This document shows positions 1-10,300 of a stretch of DNA of 64,000 nt, piece after piece (position 1 is the first letter of the stretch; each line of letters begins with the position of its first letter). The position numbers and the translations under genes are program-made. Source of the stretch: Oricola thermophila (GTDB lineage: Bacteria; Pseudomonadota; Alphaproteobacteria; Rhizobiales; Rhizobiaceae); NCBI RefSeq assembly GCF_013358405.1, contig NZ_CP054836.1, forward strand, positions 3,348,001-3,412,000. The letters run 5' to 3'. Below the pieces are notes generated by a model. That model was not told where the DNA came from, made no database searches, and saw nothing but the letters and a program-made list of their open reading frames with translations.

Positions 1-1035
1 CTTGATGCCGAAACGCTGGCCGGGCTCGCCAAGGTCGGCCTGAAGACCGTCGGCCAGCTCGCTGCCGCACCGCGGGCGCCCCTGGCCCGCCGGTTCGGGC
101 GGCAATGCCTGCTGCGCCTCGACCAGGCGCTCGGCGCGGTCGAAGAGGCGATTTCCCCTCGCCTGCCGGTGCCGGCCCTGTCGGCGGAGCGGCGGCTTGC
201 CGAGCCGGTCGGGCGCGTCGAAGATGTCGAACAATTGCTCTTGTCGCTGGCGATGCGGCTGAAGGAGGATCTCGAACGCCGCGGTCTCGGCGCGCGGGCG
301 CTGGAATACACGCTGTTCCGCGTCGACGGCGCGGTCCACCGCCTCTGCGTCGGGGCGTCTCGGCCGGTGCGCGACCCGGAAACCGTCGTCAGGTTGTTCC
401 GCGAGCGGCTGGCCGGCGTCGGTGACGGCTTCGATGCCGGCCACGGTTTCGACGTGGTGCGGCTGAACGTGCTGGCGACGGGCGAGATTTCCTGCCGGCA
501 GGGCGATTTCGCGCAGACCGGCGAGGACGACAATCCCGACCTGGCCCTGCTGCTCGACCGCATCGCCGCCCGGCTCGGCGGCGGTGCGGTGACGGACGGG
601 CGGCACCCGGTGCGCCGGATCGAGCCGGTCGAAAGCCATGTCCCGGAGCGCGCGGAAAGGCGGGTTCCGGTCACGGGCAACCGAAAGGATTCGCCGGCTG
701 GTGAACAAGCCCCGGAGCCCGCCGCGCCGCGTCCGGCGCGGCTGCTTTCCGCTCCCGAGCCGGTCGAGGTCGTCGCCGGCGTGCCGGAGGGGCCGCCGCA
801 GCGTTTTCGCTGGCGGCGCGCACTCTACCGGGTGGCCAGGGCGGAGGGTCCGGAGCGGATCGGCGGCGAATGGTGGACGGCCGACGCGCCGGAGGACCTG
901 GCTCCCGATCCGCGCGACTACTATCGCGTCGAGGACGAGGAGGGCCGGCGCTACTGGCTGTTCCGCAGGGGGCTTTACGGCCCGGCCGGGCGCGGCGCGC
1001 AGCCGCAATGGTTCATGCACGGGATGTTCGCGTGA
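1..1035 (+). CDS. imuB: ImuB-like Y-family DNA polymerase homologue, C-terminal part (5' end outside window)
   Basis: The gene is open from the first base and ends at TGA 1033-1035; its N-terminus lies upstream of the window. The visible 344 residues contain a helix-hairpin-helix-like stretch ([12 protein letters not shown]), a little-finger-type domain, and a C-terminal segment rich in Trp, Arg and Tyr ([43 protein letters not shown]) that is typical of ImuB. In the known family ImuB is a catalytically inactive Y-family relative that links the error-prone polymerase DnaE2 to the beta clamp in the SOS mutasome. It is translationally coupled to dnaE2, whose GTG start overlaps this stop. The promoter and any imuA gene are outside the window, so SOS control cannot be judged. 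Confidence 0.9.
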   Translation, partial: LDAETLAGLAKVGLKTVGQLAAAPRAPLARRFGRQCLLRLDQALGAVEEAISPRLPVPALSAERRLAEPVGRVEDVEQLLLSLAMRLKEDLERRGLGARALEYTLFRVDGAVHRLCVGASRPVRDPETVVRLFRERLAGVGDGFDAGHGFDVVRLNVLATGEISCRQGDFAQTGEDDNPDLALLLDRIAARLGGGAVTDGRHPVRRIEPVESHVPERAERRVPVTGNRKDSPAGEQAPEPAAPRPARLLSAPEPVEVVAGVPEGPPQRFRWRRALYRVARAEGPERIGGEWWTADAPEDLAPDPRDYYRVEDEEGRRYWLFRRGLYGPAGRGAQPQWFMHGMFA

Positions 1036-4000
1036 CGGATGCCGGTCCCGGCTATGCGGAGCTTGCTGCCGCCTCGAACTTCTCCTTCCTCAGGGGCGCG
1101 TCGCATCCGGAGGAACTGGCGGTGACGGCGAAGCGCCTCGGCCTTGCCGGGCTCGGGCTGGCCGACCGGAACACGGTTTCCGGCACGGTGCGCGCCCACA
1201 TGGCGGCGAAGGAGGCGGAGCTCGAATACCGTCCCGGTGCGCGGCTGGTCTTTTGTGACGGCACGCCGGACGTGCTCGCCTATCCGAAGAACCGGGCAGG
1301 ATGGGGCCGGCTCTGCCGCATGCTGACAGCGGGAAACATGCGCGGCGAGAAGGGGGCGCCGCTGGTGCAGCGCGGCGACCTGATGGAATGGGGAGCCGGT
1401 CTTGCCCTTGCCGTTCTGCCGAAGCCCACAGCGCTTGACGAGAACTGCCTTTCCTTCCTGCAGGACCTGAAATCGGCCTTCGGGCGGTCGGTGCGCCTGG
1501 CGCTCGCGCCGTCCTATGACGGGCGCGACCGGGCGACGCTGGAAGCGGCGCGGGCGCTGGCCGGTGCCGCCGGCGTCCGGCTGATGGCCGTCGGCGAGGT
1601 GCTCTACCACGAGCGCGCCCGCCGGCCGCTGGGCGACGTGCTGACCGCGATCCGCGAGCATGTTCCGCTCGGCGAGGCCGGTTACCGCCTGCCGGCCAAT
1701 GCGGAACGGCACATGAAGCCGCCGCACGAAATGGCGCGGCTGTTCCGGGCCGCGCCCGAGGCCGTTGCCGAGACGCTTTCCTTTTTCGGCGAACTGGATT
1801 TCTCGCTCGACGAATTGCGCTACCAGTATCCGGAAGAGCCGCATGGCGACAGCGCCTCGCCGCAGGAGGCGCTGGAGCGGCTGGCCTGGGAGGGCGCGCG
1901 GACGCGCTACGGAGAGACCGTGCCGGACAAGGTCGCGGCCCAGATCCGGCACGAGCTGAAGCTGATCGCCGAGCTCGACTACGCGCCCTATTTCCTCACC
2001 GTGCATGACATCGTGCGATTTGCCCGCTCGCGGAACATCCTGTGCCAGGGACGCGGCTCGGCCGCCAATTCCACCGTCTGCTTCTGCATCGGCATCACCG
2101 AGGTCGACCCGGCGCTGACCGACCTCCTGTTCGAGCGCTTCATCTCGCCGGAGCGGCGCGAGCCGCCGGACATCGACGTCGATTTCGAGCACGAGCGGCG
2201 CGAGGAGGTGATCCAGTACATCTACGAAAAATACGGCCGAGACCGCGCCGGGCTGGCCGCGACCGTCATCACCTACCGGGCGCGCTCGGCGGCGCGCGAG
2301 GTGTCGAAGGCCTTCGGCCTGTCTGAGGATGTCGCCGGGGCGATCTCCGGCTCGGTGTGGGGCTGGTCGAATGCCGATCTCGGCGAGCGCGAGGCGAAGG
2401 CCGCGGGCCTCGATCTCGCCGATCGCACGACACGGAACGTGCTGAAACTGTCGAGCGAGATCATGGGCTTTCCGCGGCACCTGTCGCAGCATGTCGGCGG
2501 CTTCGTCATCACGCGGGACAGGCTCGACGAGGTGGTGCCGATCACCAGGTCGGCGATGGACGGACGAACCATGGTCGAGTGGGACAAGGATGACCTCGAT
2601 TCCCTCGGCATTCTCAAGATCGACATTCTCGCGCTCGGCATGCTCACCTGCATCCGCCGCGCCCTGGACCTGCTCGCCCTGCATTACGACCGCAAGCTGA
2701 CGCTGGCCACCATCCCGAAGGAGGAGAGCGAAGTCTACGACATGATCTGCCGCGCCGACACGCTGGGGGTGTTCCAGATCGAAAGCCGGGCGCAGATGAC
2801 AATGCTGCCGAGGCTCAGGCCGCGCTGCTTCTACGACCTGGTCATCGAGGTGGCGATCGTGCGGCCCGGACCGATCCAGGGCGACATGGTGCATCCCTAT
2901 CTGCGGCGCAGGCAGGGCAAGGAGAAGGTCACCTATCCGAGCCGGGAGCTGGAAGAGGTGCTCGGCAAGACGCTCGGCGTGCCGCTGTTCCAGGAACAGG
3001 CGATGAAGATCGCCATCGTCGCCGCCGGCTTCTCGCCGGGCGAGGCCGACCGGCTGCGCCGCGCCATGGCGACCTTCCGGCGGGTCGGCACCATCCACAC
3101 CTTCCAGCAGAAGATGATCGACGGCATGGTGGCGAACGGCTACGAGGCCGAATTCGCCGAGCGCTGCTTCCGCCAGATCGAGGGCTTCGGCGAATACGGA
3201 TTCCCGGAAAGCCACGCCGCCTCCTTCGCGCTGCTGGTCTATGCCTCGTGCTGGCTGAAGGCGCATTACCCGGACGTGTTCTGCGCGGCGATTCTAAATT
3301 CCCAGCCGATGGGCTTCTACGCGCCGGCGCAGCTGGTGCGCGACGCGCGCGAGCACGGCGTGGAGATCCGCCCGGTCGACATCAACGCCTCCCTTTGGGA
3401 CAGCAGCCTGGAGGACCGTGATGGGGACGAGCCGGAGACGGCGGCGCGGATCGCGCCGCGCCATCGCGAGATGGCGGGCACGATCAAGACGAAAAAGGCG
3501 GTGCGGCTCGGCTTCCGGCAGGTCAAGGGCCTGCGCGAGGACGAGATGGCGCGCCTCGTCGAACGGCGCGGTGCGGGCTACGACTCGGTGCGGGATCTCT
3601 GGCTGCGTTCCGGCCTCAAACGCGCGCAGATCGAGCGGCTGGCCGACGCCGATGCATTCCGTTCCATCGGGCTCGACCGGCGCGCGGCGCTGTGGGCGGT
3701 CAGGGCGCTGGACGACACTTCGGCGGAGGAGCACCTGCCGCTGTTCGAGCGGCCCGACGCGCGCAGCGACCCGGACGAGGCCGGCATCGAGATTCACGGG
3801 GAAGCCGAGGTCGCCCTGCCGCCCATGCCGCCCGGCGAGCAGGTGGTGCACGACTACCGATACCTGTCGCTGTCGCTGAAGGCGCATCCGGTCTCCTTCC
3901 TGAGAAAACGGCTCGACGCGATGGGCGTGCTCCGGCACGAAAGGCTGGACGCCATGGCAAGCGGCCGGCGCGCCGATGTCGCCGGGCTGGTGCTGGTGCG

Positions 4001-4415
4001 CCAAAGGCCCGGCTCGGCCAAGGGCGTCATCTTCATGACGCTGGAGGACGAGACCGGGGTCGCCAATGTCATCGTCTGGCCGAAGACCTTCGAGCGCTAC
4101 CGGGCGCTGGTGCTGGGCTCGCGGCTGGTGCGGGTTTCCGGCAGGCTGCAGAACGAGATGGGCGTGATCCATGTCGTCGCCGACAGGATCGAGGACCTGA
4201 CGCCGCTGCTGGGCGAGCTGGAGCGCGACGATTCCTGCGACATGGACATCGGCGATGCGGGGCTTGCCAATGCCGACGAGGTGCGCCGTCCGGTGATCGA
4301 GATCCGCGACACGCTGAAATCCCGCTCGCGGCTGGCGCGGCTGCTGAGGGACGCGCCGCAGCTGCGCGGCGAGGCCCCGGCCAAGGCGATGCCGAAGGGA
4401 CGGAACTTTCATTGA
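1032..4415 (+). CDS. dnaE2: Error-prone DNA polymerase DnaE2/ImuC
   Basis: The product is a 1127-residue alpha-subunit-type DNA polymerase of the ImuC branch. The GTG start at 1032 is chosen because it overlaps the imuB stop (GTGA) and puts the usual N-terminus ([21 protein letters not shown]) at residue 7. The polymerase catalytic motif PDIDVDF is at residues 379-385 and supplies the three metal-binding aspartates. A C-terminal OB-fold ([18 protein letters not shown] onward) follows. The HxH pair of an active PHP domain is replaced by AAxS, so no PHP nuclease activity is expected. HLPLFE near residue 905 resembles a beta-clamp-binding motif. The known role is translesion synthesis and damage-induced mutagenesis together with ImuB. 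Confidence 0.95.
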   Translation: MTDAGPGYAELAAASNFSFLRGASHPEELAVTAKRLGLAGLGLADRNTVSGTVRAHMAAKEAELEYRPGARLVFCDGTPDVLAYPKNRAGWGRLCRMLTAGNMRGEKGAPLVQRGDLMEWGAGLALAVLPKPTALDENCLSFLQDLKSAFGRSVRLALAPSYDGRDRATLEAARALAGAAGVRLMAVGEVLYHERARRPLGDVLTAIREHVPLGEAGYRLPANAERHMKPPHEMARLFRAAPEAVAETLSFFGELDFSLDELRYQYPEEPHGDSASPQEALERLAWEGARTRYGETVPDKVAAQIRHELKLIAELDYAPYFLTVHDIVRFARSRNILCQGRGSAANSTVCFCIGITEVDPALTDLLFERFISPERREPPDIDVDFEHERREEVIQYIYEKYGRDRAGLAATVITYRARSAAREVSKAFGLSEDVAGAISGSVWGWSNADLGEREAKAAGLDLADRTTRNVLKLSSEIMGFPRHLSQHVGGFVITRDRLDEVVPITRSAMDGRTMVEWDKDDLDSLGILKIDILALGMLTCIRRALDLLALHYDRKLTLATIPKEESEVYDMICRADTLGVFQIESRAQMTMLPRLRPRCFYDLVIEVAIVRPGPIQGDMVHPYLRRRQGKEKVTYPSRELEEVLGKTLGVPLFQEQAMKIAIVAAGFSPGEADRLRRAMATFRRVGTIHTFQQKMIDGMVANGYEAEFAERCFRQIEGFGEYGFPESHAASFALLVYASCWLKAHYPDVFCAAILNSQPMGFYAPAQLVRDAREHGVEIRPVDINASLWDSSLEDRDGDEPETAARIAPRHREMAGTIKTKKAVRLGFRQVKGLREDEMARLVERRGAGYDSVRDLWLRSGLKRAQIERLADADAFRSIGLDRRAALWAVRALDDTSAEEHLPLFERPDARSDPDEAGIEIHGEAEVALPPMPPGEQVVHDYRYLSLSLKAHPVSFLRKRLDAMGVLRHERLDAMASGRRADVAGLVLVRQRPGSAKGVIFMTLEDETGVANVIVWPKTFERYRALVLGSRLVRVSGRLQNEMGVIHVVADRIEDLTPLLGELERDDSCDMDIGDAGLANADEVRRPVIEIRDTLKSRSRLARLLRDAPQLRGEAPAKAMPKGRNFH

Positions 4416-4445
4416 GAAAACAAAAAGCCCCGGAGACCGGGGCTT
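4415..4445 (-). terminator. Rho-independent terminator of the tRNA-Gly gene
   Basis: A perfect 9-bp stem (AAGCCCCGG / CCGGGGCTT, loop of 3) at 4425-4445 is followed, on the minus strand, by a T-rich run (TTTTTGTTTTC). That orientation fits termination of the minus-strand tRNA-Gly transcript. On the plus strand the hairpin may also stop transcripts leaving dnaE2, although the T run there is poor. Confidence 0.8.
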
Positions 4446-4461
4446 GCATCGAAAGAGAAAC

Positions 4462-4536
4462 TGGAGCGGGCGATGAGATTCGAACTCACGACCCCAACCT
4501 TGGCAAGGTTGTGCTCTACCCCTGAGCTACGCCCGC
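4462..4536 (-). tRNA. tRNA-Gly (anticodon GCC)
   Basis: Read on the minus strand, the sequence folds into a complete cloverleaf. The acceptor stem is GCGGGCG/CGCCCGC. The D arm contains AGCTCAGGGGTAGAGC. The anticodon stem CAACC/GGTTG carries loop TTGCCAA with anticodon GCC. The T arm has GTTCGAATC, and discriminator T and CCA are encoded. It is 75 nt including CCA. A strong terminator follows directly at 4415-4445, so it is probably a single-gene transcript. Confidence 0.97.
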
Positions 4537-4708
4537 TCGGCTGCCGGAAACCGGCTGGGCCGCTCTATGCCGCAAGCGTCCGGCGAATGCAACACCAAAT
4601 TTTGCAGGAATGCGATTTCGCGCCGCAGGCCGCCTGCGCGGCTTGCCATGCGGCGGCGCCGGCGCTTAAGCAGGCACCGACAGACCGCCAGAAGAAACGG
4701 GTATTTCC

Positions 4709-5230
4709 ATGAGCGCGACCACACCGAAGACCCGCGACGACCTGTTCGCATTCCTCGACGAACTGGGAATCGCGGTGACAACCAGGTACCACCCGCCCGT
4801 CTACACGGTGGAGGAATCGAAGGCGCTTCGCGACGAGATCCCCGGCGGGCACACCAAGAACCTGTTCCTGAGAGACAAGAAGGGCCGGCACTTCCTGCTC
4901 ACCGTCGAAGAGGACGCTGTGGTCGACCTGAAGACGATCCACACGGTGATCGGTGCCAGCGGGCGCGTCTCCTTCGGCAAGCCGGAACGGCTCATGGAAT
5001 ATCTCGGCGTGATTCCCGGCGCGGTCACGGCTTTCGGCGTCATCAACGATACCGGAAATGCCGTCACGCTGATCTTCGACGAGGCACTGATGCGCCACGA
5101 GGTCATCAATGCCCACCCGTTGACCAACGACGCCACCACGTCGATCGCCACCGAGGACATGAAGCGGTTCGTCGAGGCGACGGGCCACGCCCTACATATC
5201 TTGAAACTTGCATCCGAAGGCGCGACATAG
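4709..5230 (+). CDS. YbaK/ProX-type aminoacyl-tRNA deacylase (prolyl-tRNA editing domain protein)
   Basis: A free-standing editing domain of 173 residues, belonging to the family that hydrolyses mischarged Ala-tRNA(Pro) or related aminoacyl-tRNAs in trans. Family features are the N-terminal HPPVYTVEES segment, the GGHTKNLFLRDKKG motif with the lysine used in deacylation, and the C-terminal motif GAVTAFGVINDTGN. The length fits the ProXp/PrdX group. The start follows a weak upstream purine stretch (AAGAAACGG). It lies ahead of the thioredoxin-like gene with a 38-nt gap and may be co-transcribed with it. The exact tRNA substrate cannot be read from the sequence. Confidence 0.88.
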   Translation: MSATTPKTRDDLFAFLDELGIAVTTRYHPPVYTVEESKALRDEIPGGHTKNLFLRDKKGRHFLLTVEEDAVVDLKTIHTVIGASGRVSFGKPERLMEYLGVIPGAVTAFGVINDTGNAVTLIFDEALMRHEVINAHPLTNDATTSIATEDMKRFVEATGHALHILKLASEGAT

Positions 5231-5268
5231 TCGGGCAGCAACGGCACCATGTGCAAAGGAATACGACA

Positions 5269-6273
5269 ATGAGTGCGAAGGATAACCCGTTCGCGAGCGG
5301 CCAGGGCGGCTATGGCGCACAGAATGTCCAGTTCGGCGGCGCGGACGCGGGCAACGGCGCCGCGCAACCGGCGACAAGCGGCGCGGCAGGCGGCGACCTG
5401 GTCAAGGACACGACGACGGCCGGTTTCCAGCAGGACGTGATCGCCGAATCGCGCAACCAGCCGGTGCTGGTCGACTTCTGGGCCCCGTGGTGCGGTCCGT
5501 GCCGTCAGCTGGCGCCGCTCATCGAGGCCGCTGTCCGCAAGGCGGGCGGCAAGGTCAAGCTGGTCAAGATGAATATCGACGAGCATCCGGCAATCGCAGG
5601 CCAGATGGGCGTGCAGTCGATTCCAGCGGTCGTGGCCTTCCACAACGGCCAGCCGGTCGACGGCTTCATGGGCGCGGTCCCCGAGACCCAGATCGAGGAA
5701 TTCATCAAGCGGCTCGTGGCCGGAGCGGGCGGCGATTCGCAGGAGCAGGCCGTCGGGCAGGCGCTGGAGGCGGCCAATGCGGCGCGCGAGGCGGGTGACG
5801 TCAACCAGGCCGCGCAGATCTACCAGATGATCCTGCAGCAGGTGCCGGACAACGCGGCAGCCTATGCCGGCCTGGCAGGCATGCTGCTCGATGCGGGCGA
5901 GACCGACAAGGCCAGGCAGATGATCGCGCAGGCGCCGGAATCCATCGCGGAATCGGCCGAGCTCGCATCGGTCAGGGCGCGGCTGGAACTGGCGGAGAAG
6001 GTCGCCGGACTCGGCGATCCCGCCGAGCTGGAGCGGCGGCTGGCCGGCAATCCGGACGACCACGACGCGCGTTTCGACCTGGCGCAGATCCGCAATGCCA
6101 CCGGCGACCGCGAGGCCGCGGCGGACCTCCTGCTGGAAATCATGCGCGCCGACCGCGAGTGGCGGGACGACGGCGCGCGCAAGGAATTGCTGAAGTTCTT
6201 CGAGGCATGGGGCCCGACCGATCCGGCGACGGTAAAGGCGCGCCGCAAGCTTTCGAGCATGCTGTTTCGCTGA
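5269..6273 (+). CDS. Thioredoxin-domain chaperedoxin, CnoX/YbbN-like
   Basis: A 334-residue protein with three parts. The N-terminal tail of about 45 residues is Gly/Ala-rich. A thioredoxin fold follows, with redox motif WCGPC (Cys75 and Cys78) and the cis-Pro region QSIPAVVAF. The C-terminal half carries TPR-like helices (AREAGDVNQAAQIYQMILQ). This architecture is the CnoX/YbbN family, which couples holdase activity with redox protection of substrates. The intact CxxC means oxidoreductase activity is likely, as in alphaproteobacterial members and unlike E. coli YbbN. ATG 5269 was chosen because an AAAGGA ribosome site lies 8 nt upstream. It precedes a Lon-N domain gene in the same direction, a frequent rhizobial pairing. 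Confidence 0.9.
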   Translation: MSAKDNPFASGQGGYGAQNVQFGGADAGNGAAQPATSGAAGGDLVKDTTTAGFQQDVIAESRNQPVLVDFWAPWCGPCRQLAPLIEAAVRKAGGKVKLVKMNIDEHPAIAGQMGVQSIPAVVAFHNGQPVDGFMGAVPETQIEEFIKRLVAGAGGDSQEQAVGQALEAANAAREAGDVNQAAQIYQMILQQVPDNAAAYAGLAGMLLDAGETDKARQMIAQAPESIAESAELASVRARLELAEKVAGLGDPAELERRLAGNPDDHDARFDLAQIRNATGDREAAADLLLEIMRADREWRDDGARKELLKFFEAWGPTDPATVKARRKLSSMLFR

Positions 6274-6360
6274 CCGGCGGCGCGGGCGGGGCTTGAGTTC
6301 CTCGGTCCGTGCACCAGATTCGGAAAGGCGACACAGCCAAGGGAGAACTCGCATCGCACA

Positions 6361-7035
6361 ATGCAGGCCGGAAACGTGACATACCGCACGGCGCGCGACC
6401 TCCCGGAAACGGTGCCGGTCTTTCCGCTTGCCGGGGCACTTCTGCTGCCCGGCGGGCAGATGCCGCTCAACGTGTTCGAGCCGCGCTACCTGGAAATGGT
6501 CGATGCGGTGCTGCGCGGCAACCGGCTGATCGGCATGATCCAGCCGCAATTCTCGGGCGCGTGCGAGAACCCGGACAAGCCGGAACTCTGCGCGGTCGGC
6601 TGCCTGGGGCGCCTCGCCTCCTTCGCCGAGACCGGCGACGGGCGGTATCTCATTTCTCTGCACGGCGTGTGCCGCTTCCGGGTCGCCGAGGAGCTTGCCG
6701 TGCGCACGCCCTACCGCCAGTGCCGCATCACGCCCTTCATATCCGATCTCGACGACAGCCCGGACGCTGGCGCATCGGTCGACCGGGAGGAACTCCTGCG
6801 CGTGTTCCGCGCCTATCTCGAAGCCAATGACCTCGAGGCCGACTGGGAAAGCGTCCGGCGCGCCGGCAACGACACGCTGGTCAACGCGCTGTCCATGATG
6901 TCGCCCTACGGGCCGGCGGAAAAGCAGGCGCTGCTGGAGGCGCCCGACCTGAAATCCCGCGCCGAAACGCTGATCGCGATCACCGAAATGGCGCTGGCGC
7001 GCGACAACGACGATCTCGGCAAGACGCTGCAATAG
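6361..7035 (+). CDS. Lon substrate-binding (N-terminal) domain protein
   Basis: A 224-residue protein made only of the Lon N-terminal domain (PUA-like). The diagnostic stretch is [30 protein letters not shown] near residues 19-48, followed by IGMIQP and by [19 protein letters not shown]. There is no AAA+ or Ser-Lys protease domain, so it is not a Lon protease. Stand-alone proteins of this kind are widespread in alphaproteobacteria, and their function is poorly known. The ATG lies after an AAGGGAGAA purine run. It sits between the CnoX-like gene and a Trm112-like gene, all on the plus strand and probably in one operon. Confidence 0.88.
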   Translation: MQAGNVTYRTARDLPETVPVFPLAGALLLPGGQMPLNVFEPRYLEMVDAVLRGNRLIGMIQPQFSGACENPDKPELCAVGCLGRLASFAETGDGRYLISLHGVCRFRVAEELAVRTPYRQCRITPFISDLDDSPDAGASVDREELLRVFRAYLEANDLEADWESVRRAGNDTLVNALSMMSPYGPAEKQALLEAPDLKSRAETLIAITEMALARDNDDLGKTLQ

Positions 7036-7051
7036 GCGCGAAGGGACGGCG

Positions 7052-7255
7052 ATGACGGAGAAGGACGAGGAGCGCGGCGAGGACATCGATCCGAAACTGC
7101 TCGAACTGCTTGTCTGCCCGCTGACGAAGGGACCGCTACGGTTCGACCGCGAGCGGTGCGAACTTGTCTCGGAAAAGCCGAGACTGGCCTACCCGGTTCG
7201 CGGCGGCGTGCCGATCCTGCTGCCGTCCGAGGCCCGTTCGCTCGACAATGACTGA
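7052..7255 (+). CDS. Trm112-family small protein
   Basis: A 67-residue protein with the Trm112/YcaR signature: [16 protein letters not shown], then [17 protein letters not shown]. Eukaryotic and archaeal Trm112 activates methyltransferases; bacterial members are mostly uncharacterised. Only one cysteine remains in the CPLTKG motif, where zinc-binding relatives have CPxC, so zinc binding by this site is unlikely. The gene follows the Lon-N domain gene by 16 nt with GGGACGG as a possible ribosome site, which points to one operon. Confidence 0.85.
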   Translation: MTEKDEERGEDIDPKLLELLVCPLTKGPLRFDRERCELVSEKPRLAYPVRGGVPILLPSEARSLDND

Positions 7256-7300
7256 TCCTGCGCTAGGCTCGGTTCGCAAGCGATTCGGGACAGGCGGCAA

Positions 7301-7891
7301 TTGACGGACGGTTCGAGGCGAAGACGGGGAGAGGCCAGGCGCGAGGCGCTCGTGCTCGCGGCCGCGGAACTGTTCTGGACGCGCGGTTTCGAGGCTTCGA
7401 GCCTTGCCGATATCGCCAGGGCGTCGGGCGTGCCGCTCGGCAACGTCTACTACTATTTCAAGACCAAGGCCGAACTCGCCGGGGCAGTGGCCGATCTCTT
7501 CGTGCAGCAGACAGAATCCCTGATCGAGGAGGTTCGCGCCGAAACGCCGGAGCCGCGCGAAAGGCTGCGGCTGCTTGTCGCGCGCCTGCAGGCGGCGCAA
7601 CAGGGCCGGCTTCAGCACGGCTGCCCGATCTCGCGCGCCGTGCGCGATTTCCGGCCCGAGATGCCGGACCAGGCCGCGCGGGCGGCGGAAAGTTTCTCGC
7701 TGCTTACCGGCTTTCTGGCGACGGAACTTGGCCGCGCGGGACTGAGGCCCGCGATCGCCCTGTCGCGGGCGCGTGCGGCGATCGCCGACTGGCAGGGATC
7801 GATTGCTCTGGCCTATGCGCTGGGCGCGGCGCCGGTGCTGGCGGAATGCTTCAAGCGCATGGAGCGCATGCTGGGTATCGCCGGCGGCTAG
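7301..7891 (+). CDS. TetR/AcrR-family transcriptional regulator
   Basis: A 196-residue regulator with an N-terminal TetR helix-turn-helix (FWTRGFEASSLADIARASG then LGNVYYYFKTKAEL) and a C-terminal helical ligand domain. The TTG at 7301 is the best start because it leaves a normal N-terminal arm (MTDGSRRRRGEARREALVLAA); no ATG occurs before the HTH. It is convergent with the UbiH-like gene, with only 3 nt between stops. No nearby palindrome identifies its operator, so its target and ligand are unknown. An LmrA/YxaF-like subgroup is possible from the CPISRAV sequence, but that is a guess. Confidence 0.85.
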   Translation: MTDGSRRRRGEARREALVLAAAELFWTRGFEASSLADIARASGVPLGNVYYYFKTKAELAGAVADLFVQQTESLIEEVRAETPEPRERLRLLVARLQAAQQGRLQHGCPISRAVRDFRPEMPDQAARAAESFSLLTGFLATELGRAGLRPAIALSRARAAIADWQGSIALAYALGAAPVLAECFKRMERMLGIAGG

Positions 7892-7894
7892 GCG

Positions 7895-9169
7895 TCAGAT
7901 CGGTTCTCCGCGCAACAGGCGCGGCGCCGGGCCGGAAAGGCCCGCGGCCTGGCCTATGAAGAAGCTCTTCATGCCGGGCATGCGGTCGACGAGGCCCAGT
8001 CCAATGTCGCGGATGGTGCGCAGCGGCCCGAAATCGTTGGAGAACAGGCGGTTCAGCACGTCGGTGGTGACGCCCATCTGCCAGGTGTCGAAACGGCGCC
8101 AGCGCTCGTAGCGCTGCAGCACGTCGAGCTGGCCGATATCGATTCCGAGCCGGTCCGCCTCGACCACCGTCTCCGCGAGGGCGGCGGCGTCCTTGTAGCC
8201 GAGATTGAGCCCCTGGCCGGCAATCGGATGGATGCCGTGCGCCGCATCGCCGACCAGCGCGAAGCGGGGCCTGACGAAATCGCGCGCAAGCGTCAGGCCA
8301 AGCGGATAGGCCCGCTTCTGCCCCTCGACGCGGATCTCGCCCAGGTGCAGACCGAAACGCTTTTCCAGTTCGATGTCGAAGGTGAAGTCGTCGGCGGCTA
8401 GAAGGCGCTCGGCGTTCTCCCTCGTCTCCGACCACACGATGGAGGACCGGTTTCCCCTCAGCGGCAGGATGGCGAAGGGGCCTGCCGGCAGGAAATGTTC
8501 CTCGGCGCGTCCTTCGTGCGGTCGTTCATGCGCGATCGTCGCGACAATGCCCATCTGGCCATAGTCCCAGTGCACGGTGCGAATGCCGGCCATCGCCCGC
8601 AGCGCGGAGCGCGCGCCGTCTGCGGCGACGAGCAACCGGGTCTTCACGGTGGAGCCGTCGGAAAGCGTCGCGGTCAGCGGCGCGCCCGGCGTCTCCTCGG
8701 AAAAGGCGGACACGGCCACGCCCTGCGAGACGGTCACGCCGCACGCATCGCATTTCTCGCGCAGCGCGCCGTTCATCGTCACGTTGGGCACCATGTGGGC
8801 GAAAGGCTCGCCCGGCGCGACCTCGCCGTCGAAGGTGAGGAAGACGGGGCGGACCGGGTCGCCGGTCCGGCTGTCCGTGACGATCATCTCGCGAATCGGC
8901 TCGGCCTCGGGCAGCATGTCCTTCCAGCAGCCGAGTTCCTCCAGCATGCGTATGGCGGCGGCGGCGATGGCCGAGGCGCGGGCGTCGTTCTTCCAGACGC
9001 CCTCCGGGGCGGGATCGACCACCCGGATCGCCAGATGCGGTGCGGCATGGGCGATCGCGGCCGCCGTTGCCAGGCCGACATAGCCGGCACCGGCGACAAG
9101 GACGTCAAGGGTTTCTGGATCCCCGCTTGCGCGTTTCGTCGCGGTCTTGCGTTTCGCGGCTGCAGCCAT
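7895..9169 (-). CDS. UbiH/UbiF/COQ6-family FAD-dependent hydroxylase
   Basis: A 424-residue flavoprotein monooxygenase of the ubiquinone-biosynthesis type. It has all three FAD signatures: the dinucleotide fold VLVAGAGYVGLATA near residue 24, the DG motif LLVAADGARSALR, and the GD motif RFALVGDAAHGIHPIAGQGLNLG. The last one is diagnostic for ubiquinone hydroxylases. The expected role is aromatic ring hydroxylation of a polyprenyl intermediate in ubiquinone synthesis. Which ring position it acts on cannot be assigned. The first 20 residues are Lys/Arg/Ala-rich. It is transcribed divergently from tesB across a gap of about 98 nt. Confidence 0.9.
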   Translation of the reverse strand: MAAAAKRKTATKRASGDPETLDVLVAGAGYVGLATAAAIAHAAPHLAIRVVDPAPEGVWKNDARASAIAAAAIRMLEELGCWKDMLPEAEPIREMIVTDSRTGDPVRPVFLTFDGEVAPGEPFAHMVPNVTMNGALREKCDACGVTVSQGVAVSAFSEETPGAPLTATLSDGSTVKTRLLVAADGARSALRAMAGIRTVHWDYGQMGIVATIAHERPHEGRAEEHFLPAGPFAILPLRGNRSSIVWSETRENAERLLAADDFTFDIELEKRFGLHLGEIRVEGQKRAYPLGLTLARDFVRPRFALVGDAAHGIHPIAGQGLNLGYKDAAALAETVVEADRLGIDIGQLDVLQRYERWRRFDTWQMGVTTDVLNRLFSNDFGPLRTIRDIGLGLVDRMPGMKSFFIGQAAGLSGPAPRLLRGEPI

Positions 9170-9267
9170 GGTTGTCTCCGTGCGCGGTACGTTGACGTAT
9201 CGCTATCTTGACTTGTGCTGGTTCCCCTGTAGCAAAGCCCGGTCACCAGTAAAACCGGACCGTGCCG

Positions 9268-10140
9268 ATGTCATCTGCCGTTGAGGAACTGATTTCCATA
9301 CTCGACCTCGAGACGCTGGAGCACAACCTGTTTCGCGGTCGCAGCCCGCAATCGGGCTGGCAGCGGGTCTTCGGCGGCCAGGTGATCGGCCAGGCGTTGG
9401 TCGCCGCGCAGCGCACCGTGGAGCCGGACCGGCAGGTCCATTCGCTGCATTGCTACTTCATGCGGCCCGGCGACCCGTCCGTGCCGATCATCTACGAGGT
9501 CGACCGGATCCGCGATGGCAGAAGCTTCGCGACCCGCCGCGTCGTGGCGATCCAGCATGGCCATGCCATCTTCTCGCTGTCGGCGTCGTTCCAGGTGGAC
9601 GAGGAAGGGCTGGAGCACATCATCGAGATGCCGGAGGGAATTCCGGCGCCGGAGACGCTGCTGTCGGAAAAGGAGCTGATCGCCCAGTTCATCGACCAGG
9701 TGCCGGACGCGGTGCGCAAATACTGGCAGCGCGAACGGCCCATCGAGTTCAAGCCGGTCTCGCTGACGCATTACATGACGCGCGAAAAGCTGCCGCCGAA
9801 GCAGAATGTCTGGATCCGCATGACCGGGCCGGTGCCGGACGACCGCGCGCTGCAATCCGCCGTGCTTGCATATCTCTCCGACATGACGCTGCTCGACACC
9901 TCGCTGTTTGCGCACGGCCGCTCGATCTTCGACCGCGACCTCCAGGTGGCCAGCCTCGACCATGCCATGTGGTTTCACCGTCCCTTCAGGCTCGATGACT
10001 GGTTTCTCTACTCGCAGGACAGCCCCAACTCGTCGGGCGCCCGCGGCCTGACCCGGGGCTCGATCTACTCCCGGGACGGCACGCTGGTCGCCTCCGTGGC
10101 CCAGGAAGGGCTGATCCGGCTGCGCCCCGAGTCGAAGTAA
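9268..10140 (+). CDS. tesB: Acyl-CoA thioesterase II
   Basis: A 290-residue double-hotdog thioesterase that hydrolyses medium- and long-chain acyl-CoAs. Conserved stretches are RVFGGQVIGQALVAAQ, HSLHCYFMRPGD, DGRSFATRRV and the C-terminal SLDHAMWFHRPFRLDDW, which resemble E. coli TesB throughout. ATG 9268 matches the usual TesB N-terminus (MSSAVEELISILDLE); an in-frame GTG at 9262 would add two residues. The neighbouring glnK-amtB pair is notable because glnK-amtB-tesB is also a cluster in E. coli. Here tesB lies upstream of glnK, separated by the sigma-54-type promoter region. Confidence 0.94.
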   Translation: MSSAVEELISILDLETLEHNLFRGRSPQSGWQRVFGGQVIGQALVAAQRTVEPDRQVHSLHCYFMRPGDPSVPIIYEVDRIRDGRSFATRRVVAIQHGHAIFSLSASFQVDEEGLEHIIEMPEGIPAPETLLSEKELIAQFIDQVPDAVRKYWQRERPIEFKPVSLTHYMTREKLPPKQNVWIRMTGPVPDDRALQSAVLAYLSDMTLLDTSLFAHGRSIFDRDLQVASLDHAMWFHRPFRLDDWFLYSQDSPNSSGARGLTRGSIYSRDGTLVASVAQEGLIRLRPESK

Positions 10141-10300
10141 GGCCGTCCACCGGGGCCGTTCGGGCTTTCCGGCAGGGCGTGGTCAATTTTCGTGCATTTC
10201 TGGCCGACTGCCCAATGATTGTGCACTGGTGCGCCTGACGTTGCATGTCGGGCGTGCCGCATGCCGTCGCTTTCCCTTTTTTTCCGGTCTTTTTCCCGGT

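Noticed and set aside
3294..4412. Long open frame on the minus strand opposite dnaE2 (and similar ones opposite acnA, ftsK and amtB)
   Set aside because: Antisense shadows of GC-rich genes; the sequence is Arg/His/Pro-rich with no domain and no ribosome site.
4801..7086. Long minus-strand open frame over the deacylase, CnoX-like and Lon-N genes
   Set aside because: It crosses three well-supported genes and shows only shadow-type composition.
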